NCBI RefSeq assembly: GCF_024295805.1
Contig: NZ_JANCLX010000038.1
Span: 21,200 to 85,199 of the forward strand
Reading direction: 5' to 3'
DNA: 64,000 nt
DNA from: Streptomyces cucumeris
GTDB lineage: Bacteria; Actinomycetota; Actinomycetes; Streptomycetales; Streptomycetaceae
Part shown: positions 51,394 through 59,911 of the stretch, piece by piece
Layout of the letters: each line of letters begins with the position of its first letter
Numbering within the stretch: position 1 is the first letter of the stretch
Notes under the pieces: generated by a model
The model's input: only the letters and a program-made list of their open reading frames with translations
Told to the model about the DNA's origin: nothing
The model's database searches: none
Made by a program: the position numbers and the translations under genes

Positions 51394-51549
51394 ATGCTGA
51401 ACCTGATCGCCGCCATCCGCCGCAAACCGGGTATGACACACCGGGCGTTCCTGCGGTACGTGCACGATGTACACGGATCACTGGCGGCGGCCAACCCCCT
51501 GCAGATCCGCGGCTACTTCCAGGTGACCGTCTTCTGCCACCCCAAGTGA
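51394..51549 (+). pseudogene. EthD-like domain remnant
   Basis: A short frame gives MLNLIAAIRRKPGMTHRAFL and continues with the HDVHGSLA pattern of EthD-family proteins, which are about 100 residues and assist ring-oxidising systems. Here the match stops after about 45 residues and the frame ends at 51549, so the second half is missing. It lies beside the aromatic-type operon and may once have belonged to it. Confidence 0.5.
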
Positions 51550-51650
51550 ACATCTCTGCGGCCGAGGTGCGAGCTCCGGCGCCACGAACACCGGCCCCGC
51601 GGACGGCAACGATCCAGATCACCGTTGGACCACTGACAGGAACGCACCTC

Positions 51651-53969
51651 TTGACCAGCCATGGTGCCCGTGCGGGGAATCTCCCCCCGGAGTTGACCAG
51701 TTTCATAGGCCGGCGCCAGGACATCTCCGAAGCCGGGGAGTTACTCGCGCGCACCAGGATCCTGACACTCACCGGTCCCGGCGGGGCGGGCAAGACCCGG
51801 CTGGCCGTGCGAACGGCATCGAAGGTGAGCCGTTCCTACCCCGACGGCGTGTGGCTGGTCGAGCTGGCTGCCCTCGGTGACGGCGACCGCGTGGCGAGGG
51901 CCGTGGCAGCCGCTCTGGGAGTGCCCATCGACGATGAATCAGAGCCGCAGACGGCTCTGGAGTTCCATCTGCGCGGCAAACGCACGCTGCTGATCCTGGA
52001 CACCTGCGAGCAGCGCGTCGAGGAGTGCGCCCGGCTGGCCGACCGGTTGCTGCGCATGGCACCGCGCCTCCAGATCCTCACCACCAGCCGTCAGCGGCTG
52101 GGTGTCGAGGGCGAACACGTCCTGTCCGTACCGCCCCTTTCACTTCCCGAACCACACGGGCCGAGCTCCCCGGGCACCCTGATGCAGAGCGATGCCGTGC
52201 GCCTGTTCGTCGAGCGCGCCACGGCCGTGCTGCCCGGCTTCACCCTTTCCGACGCCAACTGCGCGACCGTGGCCGACATCTGCCGAAGACTGGACGGCCT
52301 ACCGTTGTCCGTCGAGCTCGCGGCCACCCGCCTCCGTGTGCTTTCCGTGGACAGAGTCCTGCAGCATCTGCGGGATCCTCTGGAGTTCCTGACCGGCGGG
52401 GCACGGTTCGTTCCGGCACGGCAGCGGACGCTCAGGTCCACGATCGACTGGAGTCACCGCCTGTGCTCCCCGGCGGAGCGGCTCTTGTGGGCTCGTATGT
52501 CGGTATTCGTCGAGGGCGCCGAACTCGAGGCGGTCGAAGCGGTGTGCTCCGGAGAGGACATCGCACCCCATGATGTGCTCGACCTGCTGGCAGGGCTCCT
52601 GGACAAGTCGGTCCTGGTGAAAGAGGAGACCGGCGGACAGGTCCGTTTCCGCATGCTCCGGGCCATCCGGCAGTACGGCCTGGAGTGCCTGGACACCCTG
52701 GGCGAGGCAGCGGTTCTCCGCCGACGCCACCTGGCGTGGTGCCTGGATCTGACCGAGCGGGCCGAAGCCGACTGGTTCGGCCCGGACCAGCGGTACTGGT
52801 CGGGCCGGCTGAGCCGGGAAGAGGCCGACCTCAGGGCCGCCGTCGCCTTCGGCGCGCAGGAACCGTCCCTCGCACCGGCGGCATTGCGCATAGCGGCCGG
52901 GGCATGGCACCTCGGACTCGTCAGAGGACCGCTTGATGAATGGCGCACCTGGCTGGGCACCGCCTTGTCCGCGGGCGCCCCCGAACCCGGTCCGGAACGG
53001 GCACTCGCCTTGCGGGCCGACGGCTGGGCGGCACTGTTCGCAGGGGACCACCCCACGGCGCAGCGGCGGTTGAAGGAATGCCAGGACCTGACCCGGCAAC
53101 TCGACGACGAGGCCGTCCATGCCGCCACCCTTCAGTTCGCGGGCCTGTCCGCCCTCTTCGATGGTGAATTCCTCCACGCCACGGCCGTGCTGAGGGAGGC
53201 GCTCGCCGGCCGGCGTGGGGCGCAGGACCACGGTGCCGTCGCGACGACCCTGCTGCTGCTCACGCTCGGCTACAGCCTCATGGACGACCCCCGCGCCACG
53301 ACGTGCGCGCGCGACCTGATCAAACTCTGTGAGGAGCACCAGGCCCACGGTTCCCTGTCCGGTGCCCTGTGGAGCATGGGCCTGACGTACTGCCGTCAGG
53401 GGCAGCCGCAACGCGCCATCACCCTCATCAAGCGAGCACTCCGGACCGGGTCCCTCACAGACCACCTCTGCCGTGCGCACTGCCTGGAGGTCATGGCCTG
53501 GGCGGAGGCGGAACTCGGCCATGACGAACGTGCGGCCGTACTGCTCGGCGCGGCACACACCGCCTGGCGGATCACCGGCACATGCATTCCTGGCACCGGC
53601 CCGTTCCGCCGGCATCACAACGACGCGGGAAAGCGTGTGCGCCAGGCTCTGGGAAGGACCGCGTTCAAGGACGCCTTCAAGACCGGTGGTCGTATGACAC
53701 CCGATCAGGCGGTCCGCTACGCCGTGAAGACCAGGAGCCGGCGGGACGCCTCCCACGACCTTCCTCCTGCGCCGATGTCCGACCTGACACCACGGCAGTT
53801 GCAGATCTCCCGGCTCGTGGCCCAAGGAGCCAGCAACAAGGAGATCGCGGCCAGGCTCGTGATCTCCCCCCGTACCGCGGAAGGGCACATCCAGCAGATC
53901 CTCGCCAAGCTCGGATTCAGGTCCCGCTCGCAGATCGCCTCTTGGTCCGCATCCCAAGCCCATCAATAA
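51651..53969 (+). CDS. Large LuxR-family ATPase regulator (NB-ARC/TPR type)
   Basis: This regulator of about 772 residues opens with GNLPPELTSFIGRRQDI and a Walker A LTGPGGAGKTRLA, followed by an NB-ARC-like ATPase (LLILDTCEQRVEEC, LPLSVELAATRLRVLS), a TPR-like helical middle and a C-terminal LuxR helix-turn-helix (LTPRQLQISRLVAQGASNKE, then SPRTAEGHIQQILAKLG). No BTAD or N-terminal DNA-binding domain is present. An upstream open extension is Pro/Arg-rich and unlike the family; TTG 51651 gives a length that matches the paralogue at 59912, but GTG 51546 is possible. Codon 51741 is TTA, so translation may need the bldA tRNA. Confidence 0.85.
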   Translation: MTSHGARAGNLPPELTSFIGRRQDISEAGELLARTRILTLTGPGGAGKTRLAVRTASKVSRSYPDGVWLVELAALGDGDRVARAVAAALGVPIDDESEPQTALEFHLRGKRTLLILDTCEQRVEECARLADRLLRMAPRLQILTTSRQRLGVEGEHVLSVPPLSLPEPHGPSSPGTLMQSDAVRLFVERATAVLPGFTLSDANCATVADICRRLDGLPLSVELAATRLRVLSVDRVLQHLRDPLEFLTGGARFVPARQRTLRSTIDWSHRLCSPAERLLWARMSVFVEGAELEAVEAVCSGEDIAPHDVLDLLAGLLDKSVLVKEETGGQVRFRMLRAIRQYGLECLDTLGEAAVLRRRHLAWCLDLTERAEADWFGPDQRYWSGRLSREEADLRAAVAFGAQEPSLAPAALRIAAGAWHLGLVRGPLDEWRTWLGTALSAGAPEPGPERALALRADGWAALFAGDHPTAQRRLKECQDLTRQLDDEAVHAATLQFAGLSALFDGEFLHATAVLREALAGRRGAQDHGAVATTLLLLTLGYSLMDDPRATTCARDLIKLCEEHQAHGSLSGALWSMGLTYCRQGQPQRAITLIKRALRTGSLTDHLCRAHCLEVMAWAEAELGHDERAAVLLGAAHTAWRITGTCIPGTGPFRRHHNDAGKRVRQALGRTAFKDAFKTGGRMTPDQAVRYAVKTRSRRDASHDLPPAPMSDLTPRQLQISRLVAQGASNKEIAARLVISPRTAEGHIQQILAKLGFRSRSQIASWSASQAHQ

Positions 53970-53988
53970 ACTATGTGGATTGTCTTGA

Positions 53989-54003
53989 TGTGGACCATCC
54001 ACA
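53989..54003. promoter_or_regulatory. Palindrome TGTGGA-CCA-TCCACA before the second lysR
   Basis: A perfect inverted repeat of 15 bp lies 42 bp before ATG 54046, with a third TGTGGA at 53974-53979, exactly 15 bp upstream. It is a likely regulator binding site for the lysR promoter. Confidence 0.5.
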
Positions 54004-54045
54004 GCACAAATGACCCTCGCTGGGTCCGACCCTTTCGGAGAGCGC

Positions 54046-54984
54046 ATGACTCTGCCCAGCCTTGATCTCAACCTCGTCGTGGCCCTCCGGGCGCTGCTGG
54101 AGGAGCGCAATGTCACCCGCGCCGGTCAGCGCATCGGACTCAGCCAGCCCGCGACGAGCGCCGCCCTCGCCCGGCTGCGCCGCCACTTCGACGACGATCT
54201 CCTCGTGCGCAGCGGGGGCCGCTACGAGCTCACCGCCCTCGGTTTCGCCCTCGTGGATCGCACGGCCGCCGCATGCGACTTATTGGACCGGGTCTTAGCC
54301 AGCCGGGCCACCTTCGACCCCGCCACGGAGGAACACGAGTTCACCCTCCTCACCTCCGACTACGCGGTGGCCGTCTTCGGCGCCGAACTCGCCCGTGTCG
54401 TACACGAGGCGGCACCCGGGGTCCGGTTGTGCTTCCGGCGGTCTCCCGCCGACATCACCGAGGACACGGACGCACTGCTGAGTACGGTCGACGGCCTCCT
54501 CATGCCGCACGGCATCATCAGCGGCTTCCCCGCCGTCGAACTCTTCCAGGACCGTTGGGTCTTCCTGGTGTCCGAGGACCATCCCGACGTCGATCAGGAA
54601 CTCGCCCTGAGCGATCTGGCCCGCTTTCCCTGGGTGTCCTACCACCGCGCCTACGACACACCGGCCACCCGTCAGCTCAGCATGTTCGGCATCGAACCGC
54701 AGGTCGGAGTCTCGACCGACAGCTTCCTCACCCTGCCGTTCCTAGTGGCCGGTACCCGCCGGATCGCCCCCATGCCGAAACGCCTCGCAGGCCTCCTGCC
54801 CACGGTGGCCCCCGTACGCATGATGGAACCGCCCTACGAGGCCGTTCCACTCCAGGAGGCACTGTGGTGGCACCCGGTCCATATGCACGACGCCGCGCAC
54901 AACTGGCTCCGGGAGATCACCGCCCAGGTCGGGACCGCGATGACCGGGCCGAAGGACCTTGCCGACCATCCAGGGCAAGGATGA
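54046..54984 (+). CDS. LysR-family regulator (paralogue of the one at 49964)
   Basis: This 312-residue LysR regulator is very similar to the protein at 49964 along its whole length, including SLDLNLVVALRALLEERNVT, DGLLMPHGIISGFPAVELFQ and FLVAGTRRIAPMPKRLAGLL. It therefore arose by duplication or shares effectors. ATG 54046 follows GGAGAG; an earlier ATG is less likely. The gene contains two TTA codons (54280 and 54295), rare in this genome, which would tie its translation to the bldA tRNA and to development. No catabolic genes are adjacent, so its targets are unknown. Confidence 0.92.
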   Translation: MTLPSLDLNLVVALRALLEERNVTRAGQRIGLSQPATSAALARLRRHFDDDLLVRSGGRYELTALGFALVDRTAAACDLLDRVLASRATFDPATEEHEFTLLTSDYAVAVFGAELARVVHEAAPGVRLCFRRSPADITEDTDALLSTVDGLLMPHGIISGFPAVELFQDRWVFLVSEDHPDVDQELALSDLARFPWVSYHRAYDTPATRQLSMFGIEPQVGVSTDSFLTLPFLVAGTRRIAPMPKRLAGLLPTVAPVRMMEPPYEAVPLQEALWWHPVHMHDAAHNWLREITAQVGTAMTGPKDLADHPGQG

Positions 54985-55140
54985 TCCGGCTTCGGAACAG
55001 TCATCGTCATCCGTGCCACAGCGTGCGCGGTGAGTGCCTCAGCGCGGAGCGTTCCCGGCGAGGGATCCGCACTATCGTGGTAGCCAAGGCACTACCAGGG
55101 CTCGTGGCGCCCAGACCCTCAGGGAAAGTGCAGAAGGACC

Positions 55141-57594
55141 ATGCATTCGACATCCCCGTCTTCGGGAACGCCGCACGGTCAGGAAACGGCCATCCGGCCG
55201 GTCATGGTGTCCATCGACAGCATGGGCAAGATCACCGCATGGAGTGCGGACGCCCAGAGATTGCTCGGGTACGCACCCGAGGAGATTCTCGGTACCTACG
55301 CGACCGGTCTGCTCGCGGCGAAGCTCCCGGTGGCGGCACTCCGCAGCTTCGTCCGGCGGCGGGAGTGGAGCGGTGGCATCGCCGCACGTCACAGATATGG
55401 CCAAGGGGTGCCGCTGACGGTACACGCGAGCCCGGTCCAAGGCGCGGACGGCGACAGCGGCTGGATCGTCATGGCCTCTTCTGCCGAGCCCGTCGTACAG
55501 GGCACCGCGGCGCCCGCACTCGCGTCCTGGGTACTGGAACAGCTACCCGTCGCCGTGGCCTTCCACGATCGGCAGAATCGCATGGTGAGCGCGAGCCATC
55601 TGATGCTGATGCAGATGGGGATGACCGCGGCGCAGCAGCGCGGACGGCGACTGCGGGAATTCAGTCCCGGCGAAGCCTTCGACACGACGGACGCCCTCAC
55701 GGAGGAGGTGCTGCGGACCGGGAAGCCGCACGTGCAGGAGCTGTTCAACCAGGCACCCGGTGAGATCGGTCCGCGAGCGCACTCGCTCTACATCACACCG
55801 GTGAAGGATCCGGCCGGACAGATCTGCGGAGCCACCGTCACGGTGATCGACACGAGCCCGCATCGCAAGGCCCGGCAGCGCCTGGCCCTGGTCAACGACG
55901 CCAGCACCCGTATCGGCAGCACACTGCAGCCGGACCGCACCGCCCAGGAGCTGGCAGATGTCTCATGCGGCGACTTCGCGGACTTCGTCTGCGTGGATCT
56001 CCTGGAGCCGGTGCTCCAGGGTGACGAGCCGAACCTGCGGCCCGAAGACGACGGCGTCACGCTGTACCGTGCCGGCCAGGCTTCCGTCCTCGACGGCCAC
56101 CCCGAATCCCTGATCGAGTGCGGGCGGACCAGCCGCTACCCCAAAGACACCCCGCCCGCAGAGGCCCTGATACAGGGCCGTTCCTCCCGGCACCGGCTGG
56201 ACGACCCACGCTACCGGGAGTGGGTGGCGAGCCTGCCGGGAGGCTCGCACATGGTGGAGACCCACGGGATCAGCTCGGTCATGATGGTGCCCCTGCGCGC
56301 CCGGGGCATCACCTTGGGACTCGCCGTCTTCCTGCGCCACCGGAACCCCGAACTCTTCGACGAGGACGACCTGCTTCTCGCCGAGGAGATCGCCGCACGG
56401 GCGGCGGTGTGCATCGACAACGCCCGGCGCTACACCGCCCAGCGAAACACCGCGCTGACCCTGCAACGCAACCTCCTGCCGCGGCATCTGCCGCACGAGC
56501 CGGCACTGGAGGTCGCCTCCCGCTATCTGCCGGCGGATCCCCATACCGGAATCGGCGGTGACTGGTACGACGTCATCCCGCTGTCCGGCGCACGCGTCGC
56601 GCTCGTCGTCGGGGACGTCGTGGGACGCGGCATCCAGGCGTCGGCCACCATGGGCCGCTTGCGGACGGCGGTGCGCACCCTCGCCGACGTGGACCTTCCG
56701 CCGGACGAGCTGCTCACCCACCTGGACGACATCATCCTGCACCACGACGTGGGGCTGCCCGGACGATCCGGCGGGCCGGGTTCCCACGACATGTGGGCGA
56801 CCTGTCTGTACGCCGTCTACGATCCGATCACACGCCGCTGCTCGGTGGCGCGGGCGGGACACCCGGCACCCGTACTCGTCGCCCCCGACGGCACCGTCGA
56901 GGTGCCCGACCTGCCCGCGGGCCCCCCGCTGGGCATGGGCGGCCTCCCGTTCGAGACCACTGAGCTGGAACTGCCGGAGAACTGCCTGATCACGCTCTAC
57001 ACCAATGGCCTCGTCCAGAGCCGCCGCCACGATGTGGAATCCGGACTGCGGCGACTGGGCCAGGCCCTGCACCAGTCCCCCGGCCGTCCCTTGGAGGAGG
57101 TCTGCGACACCGTTCTGGACACCGTGCTCCTCGATGAACCCGATGACGACGTCGCCCTGCTCGTCGCACGCCCCTCCCGCTTCGACGCGTCCCAGGTCGC
57201 CACCCTGGATGTGCCCCCGGAGCCGTCCGCCGTCAGCCCGGCGCGCCAATGGGCAGGCGCGCAACTGACCACCTGGGAACTGGACGACGCGGCCTTCGTC
57301 ACCGAACTGGTCGTCAGCGAATTGGTCACGAACGCCATCCGGTACGGTCAGCCCCCGATCCGGTTGAGGCTGATCCGCACCACGTCGCTGATCTGTGAGG
57401 TCACCGACAGCAGCAACACCGCACCCCATCTGCGGCGAGCCCGCGTCTACGACGAGGGAGGGAGGGGGCTGCTCCTGGTAGCGCAACTCTCCCAGCGCTG
57501 GGGCACCCGGCACACCACCAGAGGCAAGACGATCTGGTCCGAACAGGCACTGCCCGAACCCTTCATGCCAACCACGGCCGCCGGCCGGGCGTAG
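55141..57594 (+). CDS. PAS-PAS-GAF-SpoIIE phosphatase with HATPase domain
   Basis: This 817-residue signalling protein has a first PAS domain (about 20-120, TAWSADAQRLLGYAPEEILG), a second PAS (130-240), a GAF domain (255-430), a SpoIIE/PP2C-type phosphatase (460-680; GIGGDWYDVIPLSG and VVGDVVGRGIQASATMGRLR bear the metal-binding acids) and an anti-sigma-type HATPase (700-810; VVSELVTNAIRYG, GGRGLLLVAQLSQRWG). It would read small signals, then dephosphorylate an anti-anti-sigma factor and phosphorylate or bind its partner, linking stress to sigma control. AAGGACC precedes the ATG. A strong hairpin follows. Confidence 0.92.
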   Translation: MHSTSPSSGTPHGQETAIRPVMVSIDSMGKITAWSADAQRLLGYAPEEILGTYATGLLAAKLPVAALRSFVRRREWSGGIAARHRYGQGVPLTVHASPVQGADGDSGWIVMASSAEPVVQGTAAPALASWVLEQLPVAVAFHDRQNRMVSASHLMLMQMGMTAAQQRGRRLREFSPGEAFDTTDALTEEVLRTGKPHVQELFNQAPGEIGPRAHSLYITPVKDPAGQICGATVTVIDTSPHRKARQRLALVNDASTRIGSTLQPDRTAQELADVSCGDFADFVCVDLLEPVLQGDEPNLRPEDDGVTLYRAGQASVLDGHPESLIECGRTSRYPKDTPPAEALIQGRSSRHRLDDPRYREWVASLPGGSHMVETHGISSVMMVPLRARGITLGLAVFLRHRNPELFDEDDLLLAEEIAARAAVCIDNARRYTAQRNTALTLQRNLLPRHLPHEPALEVASRYLPADPHTGIGGDWYDVIPLSGARVALVVGDVVGRGIQASATMGRLRTAVRTLADVDLPPDELLTHLDDIILHHDVGLPGRSGGPGSHDMWATCLYAVYDPITRRCSVARAGHPAPVLVAPDGTVEVPDLPAGPPLGMGGLPFETTELELPENCLITLYTNGLVQSRRHDVESGLRRLGQALHQSPGRPLEEVCDTVLDTVLLDEPDDDVALLVARPSRFDASQVATLDVPPEPSAVSPARQWAGAQLTTWELDDAAFVTELVVSELVTNAIRYGQPPIRLRLIRTTSLICEVTDSSNTAPHLRRARVYDEGGRGLLLVAQLSQRWGTRHTTRGKTIWSEQALPEPFMPTTAAGRA

Positions 57595-57636
57595 TGACAC
57601 CTGGTGGGCTGTCCCGTAGGAGGCGCCCACGCAGAA

Positions 57637-57664
57637 CGCTCGGCTGGGAGACCCCAGCCGAGCG
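57637..57664. terminator. Bidirectional hairpin terminator
   Basis: CGCTCGGCTGGG (57637-57648) and its complement (57653-57664) form a perfect 12-bp stem around a 4-base loop, between the convergent stops of the SpoIIE-type gene (57594) and the secreted protein (57710). Confidence 0.85.
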
Positions 57665-57709
57665 ACTGCCGTGCCATGGCCACCGCCCTGCGGCGGCTTC
57701 CACCATGGA

Positions 57710-58867
57710 CTACCTCGCGCCGCCGAAGAGTTTGGTGATGAAGGTGAAGGCATTGATCACGACTTCACCGACCGTATAGGCAGTGCCGGTGTTCTCCTTG
57801 GGAACCCCGCCCGAGATGGCGCTGGTGATATCGCCGAGGGTGCTCCCGGTGCACCCCCGGTCGGTGTCTCCTATTTGAGCGTCGAGAGCTGTGTTCTTGT
57901 CGGACTTCGAGATGGACAGCCCCGGGTAGCAGGTCGTGCCCGTGGCGGAGAAGGTGACGTCCGCATGGGTACCCGCGACCGACCACTTCGCGATCGGCCG
58001 GTCGTTGTCACACCCGGCAAAGGCAACGCAATTGCCGTTGCCGTCGCGGTCGCCGTCCCAGAAGGCATACCTGCCCGCGTACCAGGTGGTGAACCGGTAG
58101 ACCTGCACGACAGCAGCGACCTTGCCGGCCGGCAGCGTGGCCGTCTGGCACTGGCCGACCGGGAAACTGGGAAGGGCGATATGGCCCGTTTTGACGTCCG
58201 TGCTGGAGGGCTCCTGCACGGTGTAGTCGACCGTTGCCCGTGCGGCGTAGCCGCCGTTGTTGCAGACCTGCACCTTATTGGGTTCCGAGCCGATCGTACC
58301 GCTCTCGTACTGCGCCAAGAGATCGTCGACGGCGGTTTCCGATGTGTCGCCGCGCGGAGTAAGGGACCAATGCTGTGTCGTATCTCCACTGTCGCAGGTG
58401 CGCAGTATCACATTGCCCGCAGAGCTCACATCGGCCGGAGTAAGGCACTTGTCGTCGATGACATGGCGGATCAGAAAGTAGTCCGATCCGTCGTTCGCCC
58501 GCTGCAACGCCCACGCTCCGGCCGTGGGACACGAGGACGGCATGTGGAGCTGCGAGCCCGACTGTTCCTCCACGCAGCCGGAAGAATTCTGTAGATTGAA
58601 TGTTCCGTCAGCGGCCGGAGCGACGGTGAGGCCCTCTTCATCAAGCCACGTTTCGAAGAGCTTGAACCAATGCGGCGGCGCAGGTTGAAAGCTCAGGTTG
58701 CTGTCGTTCCTTGGACTGACGGTGACCTGGAAGTCGCCCGTTCCACTGTCCGCCTGAGCGGGTGTCGCGGCAAGCGGGGCGGCGGCGATCGCCAGACTGG
58801 CCACAAGTGTGGCCGATTTCCTGATGGACGCAGACAGGGGAAAGCCGCGTCGACTCATTGCGGGCAT
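57710..58867 (-). CDS. Secreted protein with ricin-type lectin-like domain
   Basis: This 385-residue exported protein has a signal peptide (SATLVASLAIAAAPLAATP, cleavage likely after AQA near residue 39). The first half of the mature part resembles a ricin-B-type beta-trefoil, with FNLQNSSGCVEEQSG, VIDDKCLTPADVSSAGNVIL and the QxW element in TQHWSLTP. The second half is Cys-rich, with YAGRYAFWDGDRDGNGNC and CYPGLSISKSD, and has no family I can name. AAAAGGG is close to the ATG at 58867. It is alone on the minus strand, so it is probably a secreted binding protein. Confidence 0.8.
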   Translation of the reverse strand: MPAMSRRGFPLSASIRKSATLVASLAIAAAPLAATPAQADSGTGDFQVTVSPRNDSNLSFQPAPPHWFKLFETWLDEEGLTVAPAADGTFNLQNSSGCVEEQSGSQLHMPSSCPTAGAWALQRANDGSDYFLIRHVIDDKCLTPADVSSAGNVILRTCDSGDTTQHWSLTPRGDTSETAVDDLLAQYESGTIGSEPNKVQVCNNGGYAARATVDYTVQEPSSTDVKTGHIALPSFPVGQCQTATLPAGKVAAVVQVYRFTTWYAGRYAFWDGDRDGNGNCVAFAGCDNDRPIAKWSVAGTHADVTFSATGTTCYPGLSISKSDKNTALDAQIGDTDRGCTGSTLGDITSAISGGVPKENTGTAYTVGEVVINAFTFITKLFGGAR

Positions 58868-59048
58868 AGCCCTTTTCCTCGCAGTATGGGTGAATGAGCT
58901 GTGAGCGCCAGTACTGTCAATGACTTCAGAGCCTTGACGAGTTCACTGGTCAGCAGGAATACGGTAGAGCTGCGGCGCTCACGCGCACCAGCGTGGAATT
59001 ACCTGTCTTCCACACTCCCGAGGAAATTCGCAGCTGGACCGTCCTGGC

Positions 59049-59867
59049 TCAGCCCAGCGCGTCCATCAGGACAGTGACGTAGGCGTCCAGCCTTTGCTCC
59101 ACGGCCCGCGTCGTCAGCTCTGTCCTCCCTGCATCCCGCCACGGCTGCGAAACCCACTGCACTTCTTCCGAGATCGCCAGCACGTCCCGCACATGCCAGT
59201 ACAGCCGCTCGCTCCGGGCTGAGGCCAGCACCCCGCCGGCCTCCTCATACGCATCGGCGAACCGCAGCCCCCACGCCGGGCCGTGCAGCAACGCGAGATT
59301 GGTGGAGCAGTGCGCGACATCCGAGGTCCGCCGGGCCCCAGGAAGTTTGTGCCCAGTCGACGACGCCGGTGAGCCGGGGGCCTGCCGGGCTTGAGGAGCG
59401 CACGTCGAACAGCACATTGCCAGGGGCCGCACGGCGGGTCGCAACGCGTGGATCGCCACGAGTTGACGGGCCAGCACAGGGACGCGCGCCTCCAATCCCT
59501 CGTCTTCCAGGATCGTCCGGCCCGCCAGATGCGTCATGAGGAGCGACGGGTGCTCGCACTGCGCGGCGGTCGGATCAACCGCGACCAGTCCAGGGGCCGG
59601 CACACCGGTACCCCTGAGCAAGGTCAGAGCGTCTGCCTCCCTGAGCAAACCGTCCCCGGCGTGCTCCGTGTTCATGGTGACGAAGCTCCGCAGCACCAGG
59701 TCACGGGTGCCTCCGTCCCGCGTGCCGATGGTCAGCCGCTGCATGTCGGCAGTGATGCCGCCGCGCAGCGCCTCGGCGCTGCGGACCCGTTCGCCGACCT
59801 CCAGGTGTCGGCTCACCCACGCCAGTGTCATCGGTCGGACGGCCTCGACCGCGTCGTGGTTGGTCAC
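59049..59867 (-). pseudogene. Broken aminoglycoside-phosphotransferase-like gene
   Basis: The frame starts as an APH-family kinase-like protein (EALRGGITADMQRLTIGTRD, PSLLMTHLAGRTIL, LARQLVAIHALRP) and ends normally (NLALLHGPAWGLRFADAYEE). The middle goes out of family: the catalytic loop PGNVLFD and GVVDWAQTSWGPADL is encoded in another frame between about 59330 and 59425, and the HGDxH step is absent. This means at least two frameshifts plus a deletion around the catalytic centre. The gene is therefore most likely inactive, unless there are sequencing errors. Confidence 0.7.
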
Positions 59868-59911
59868 CGTGTCACCTCATCATCCACACGGCAGCCTGGC
59901 CGTGATGGTCT

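Noticed and set aside
51105..51650. N-terminal extension of the LuxR-type regulator to the first in-frame start
   Set aside because: The extension is Pro/Arg-rich and overlaps the EthD remnant. The paralogue at 59912 starts at the same point of the family fold when the shorter start is used.
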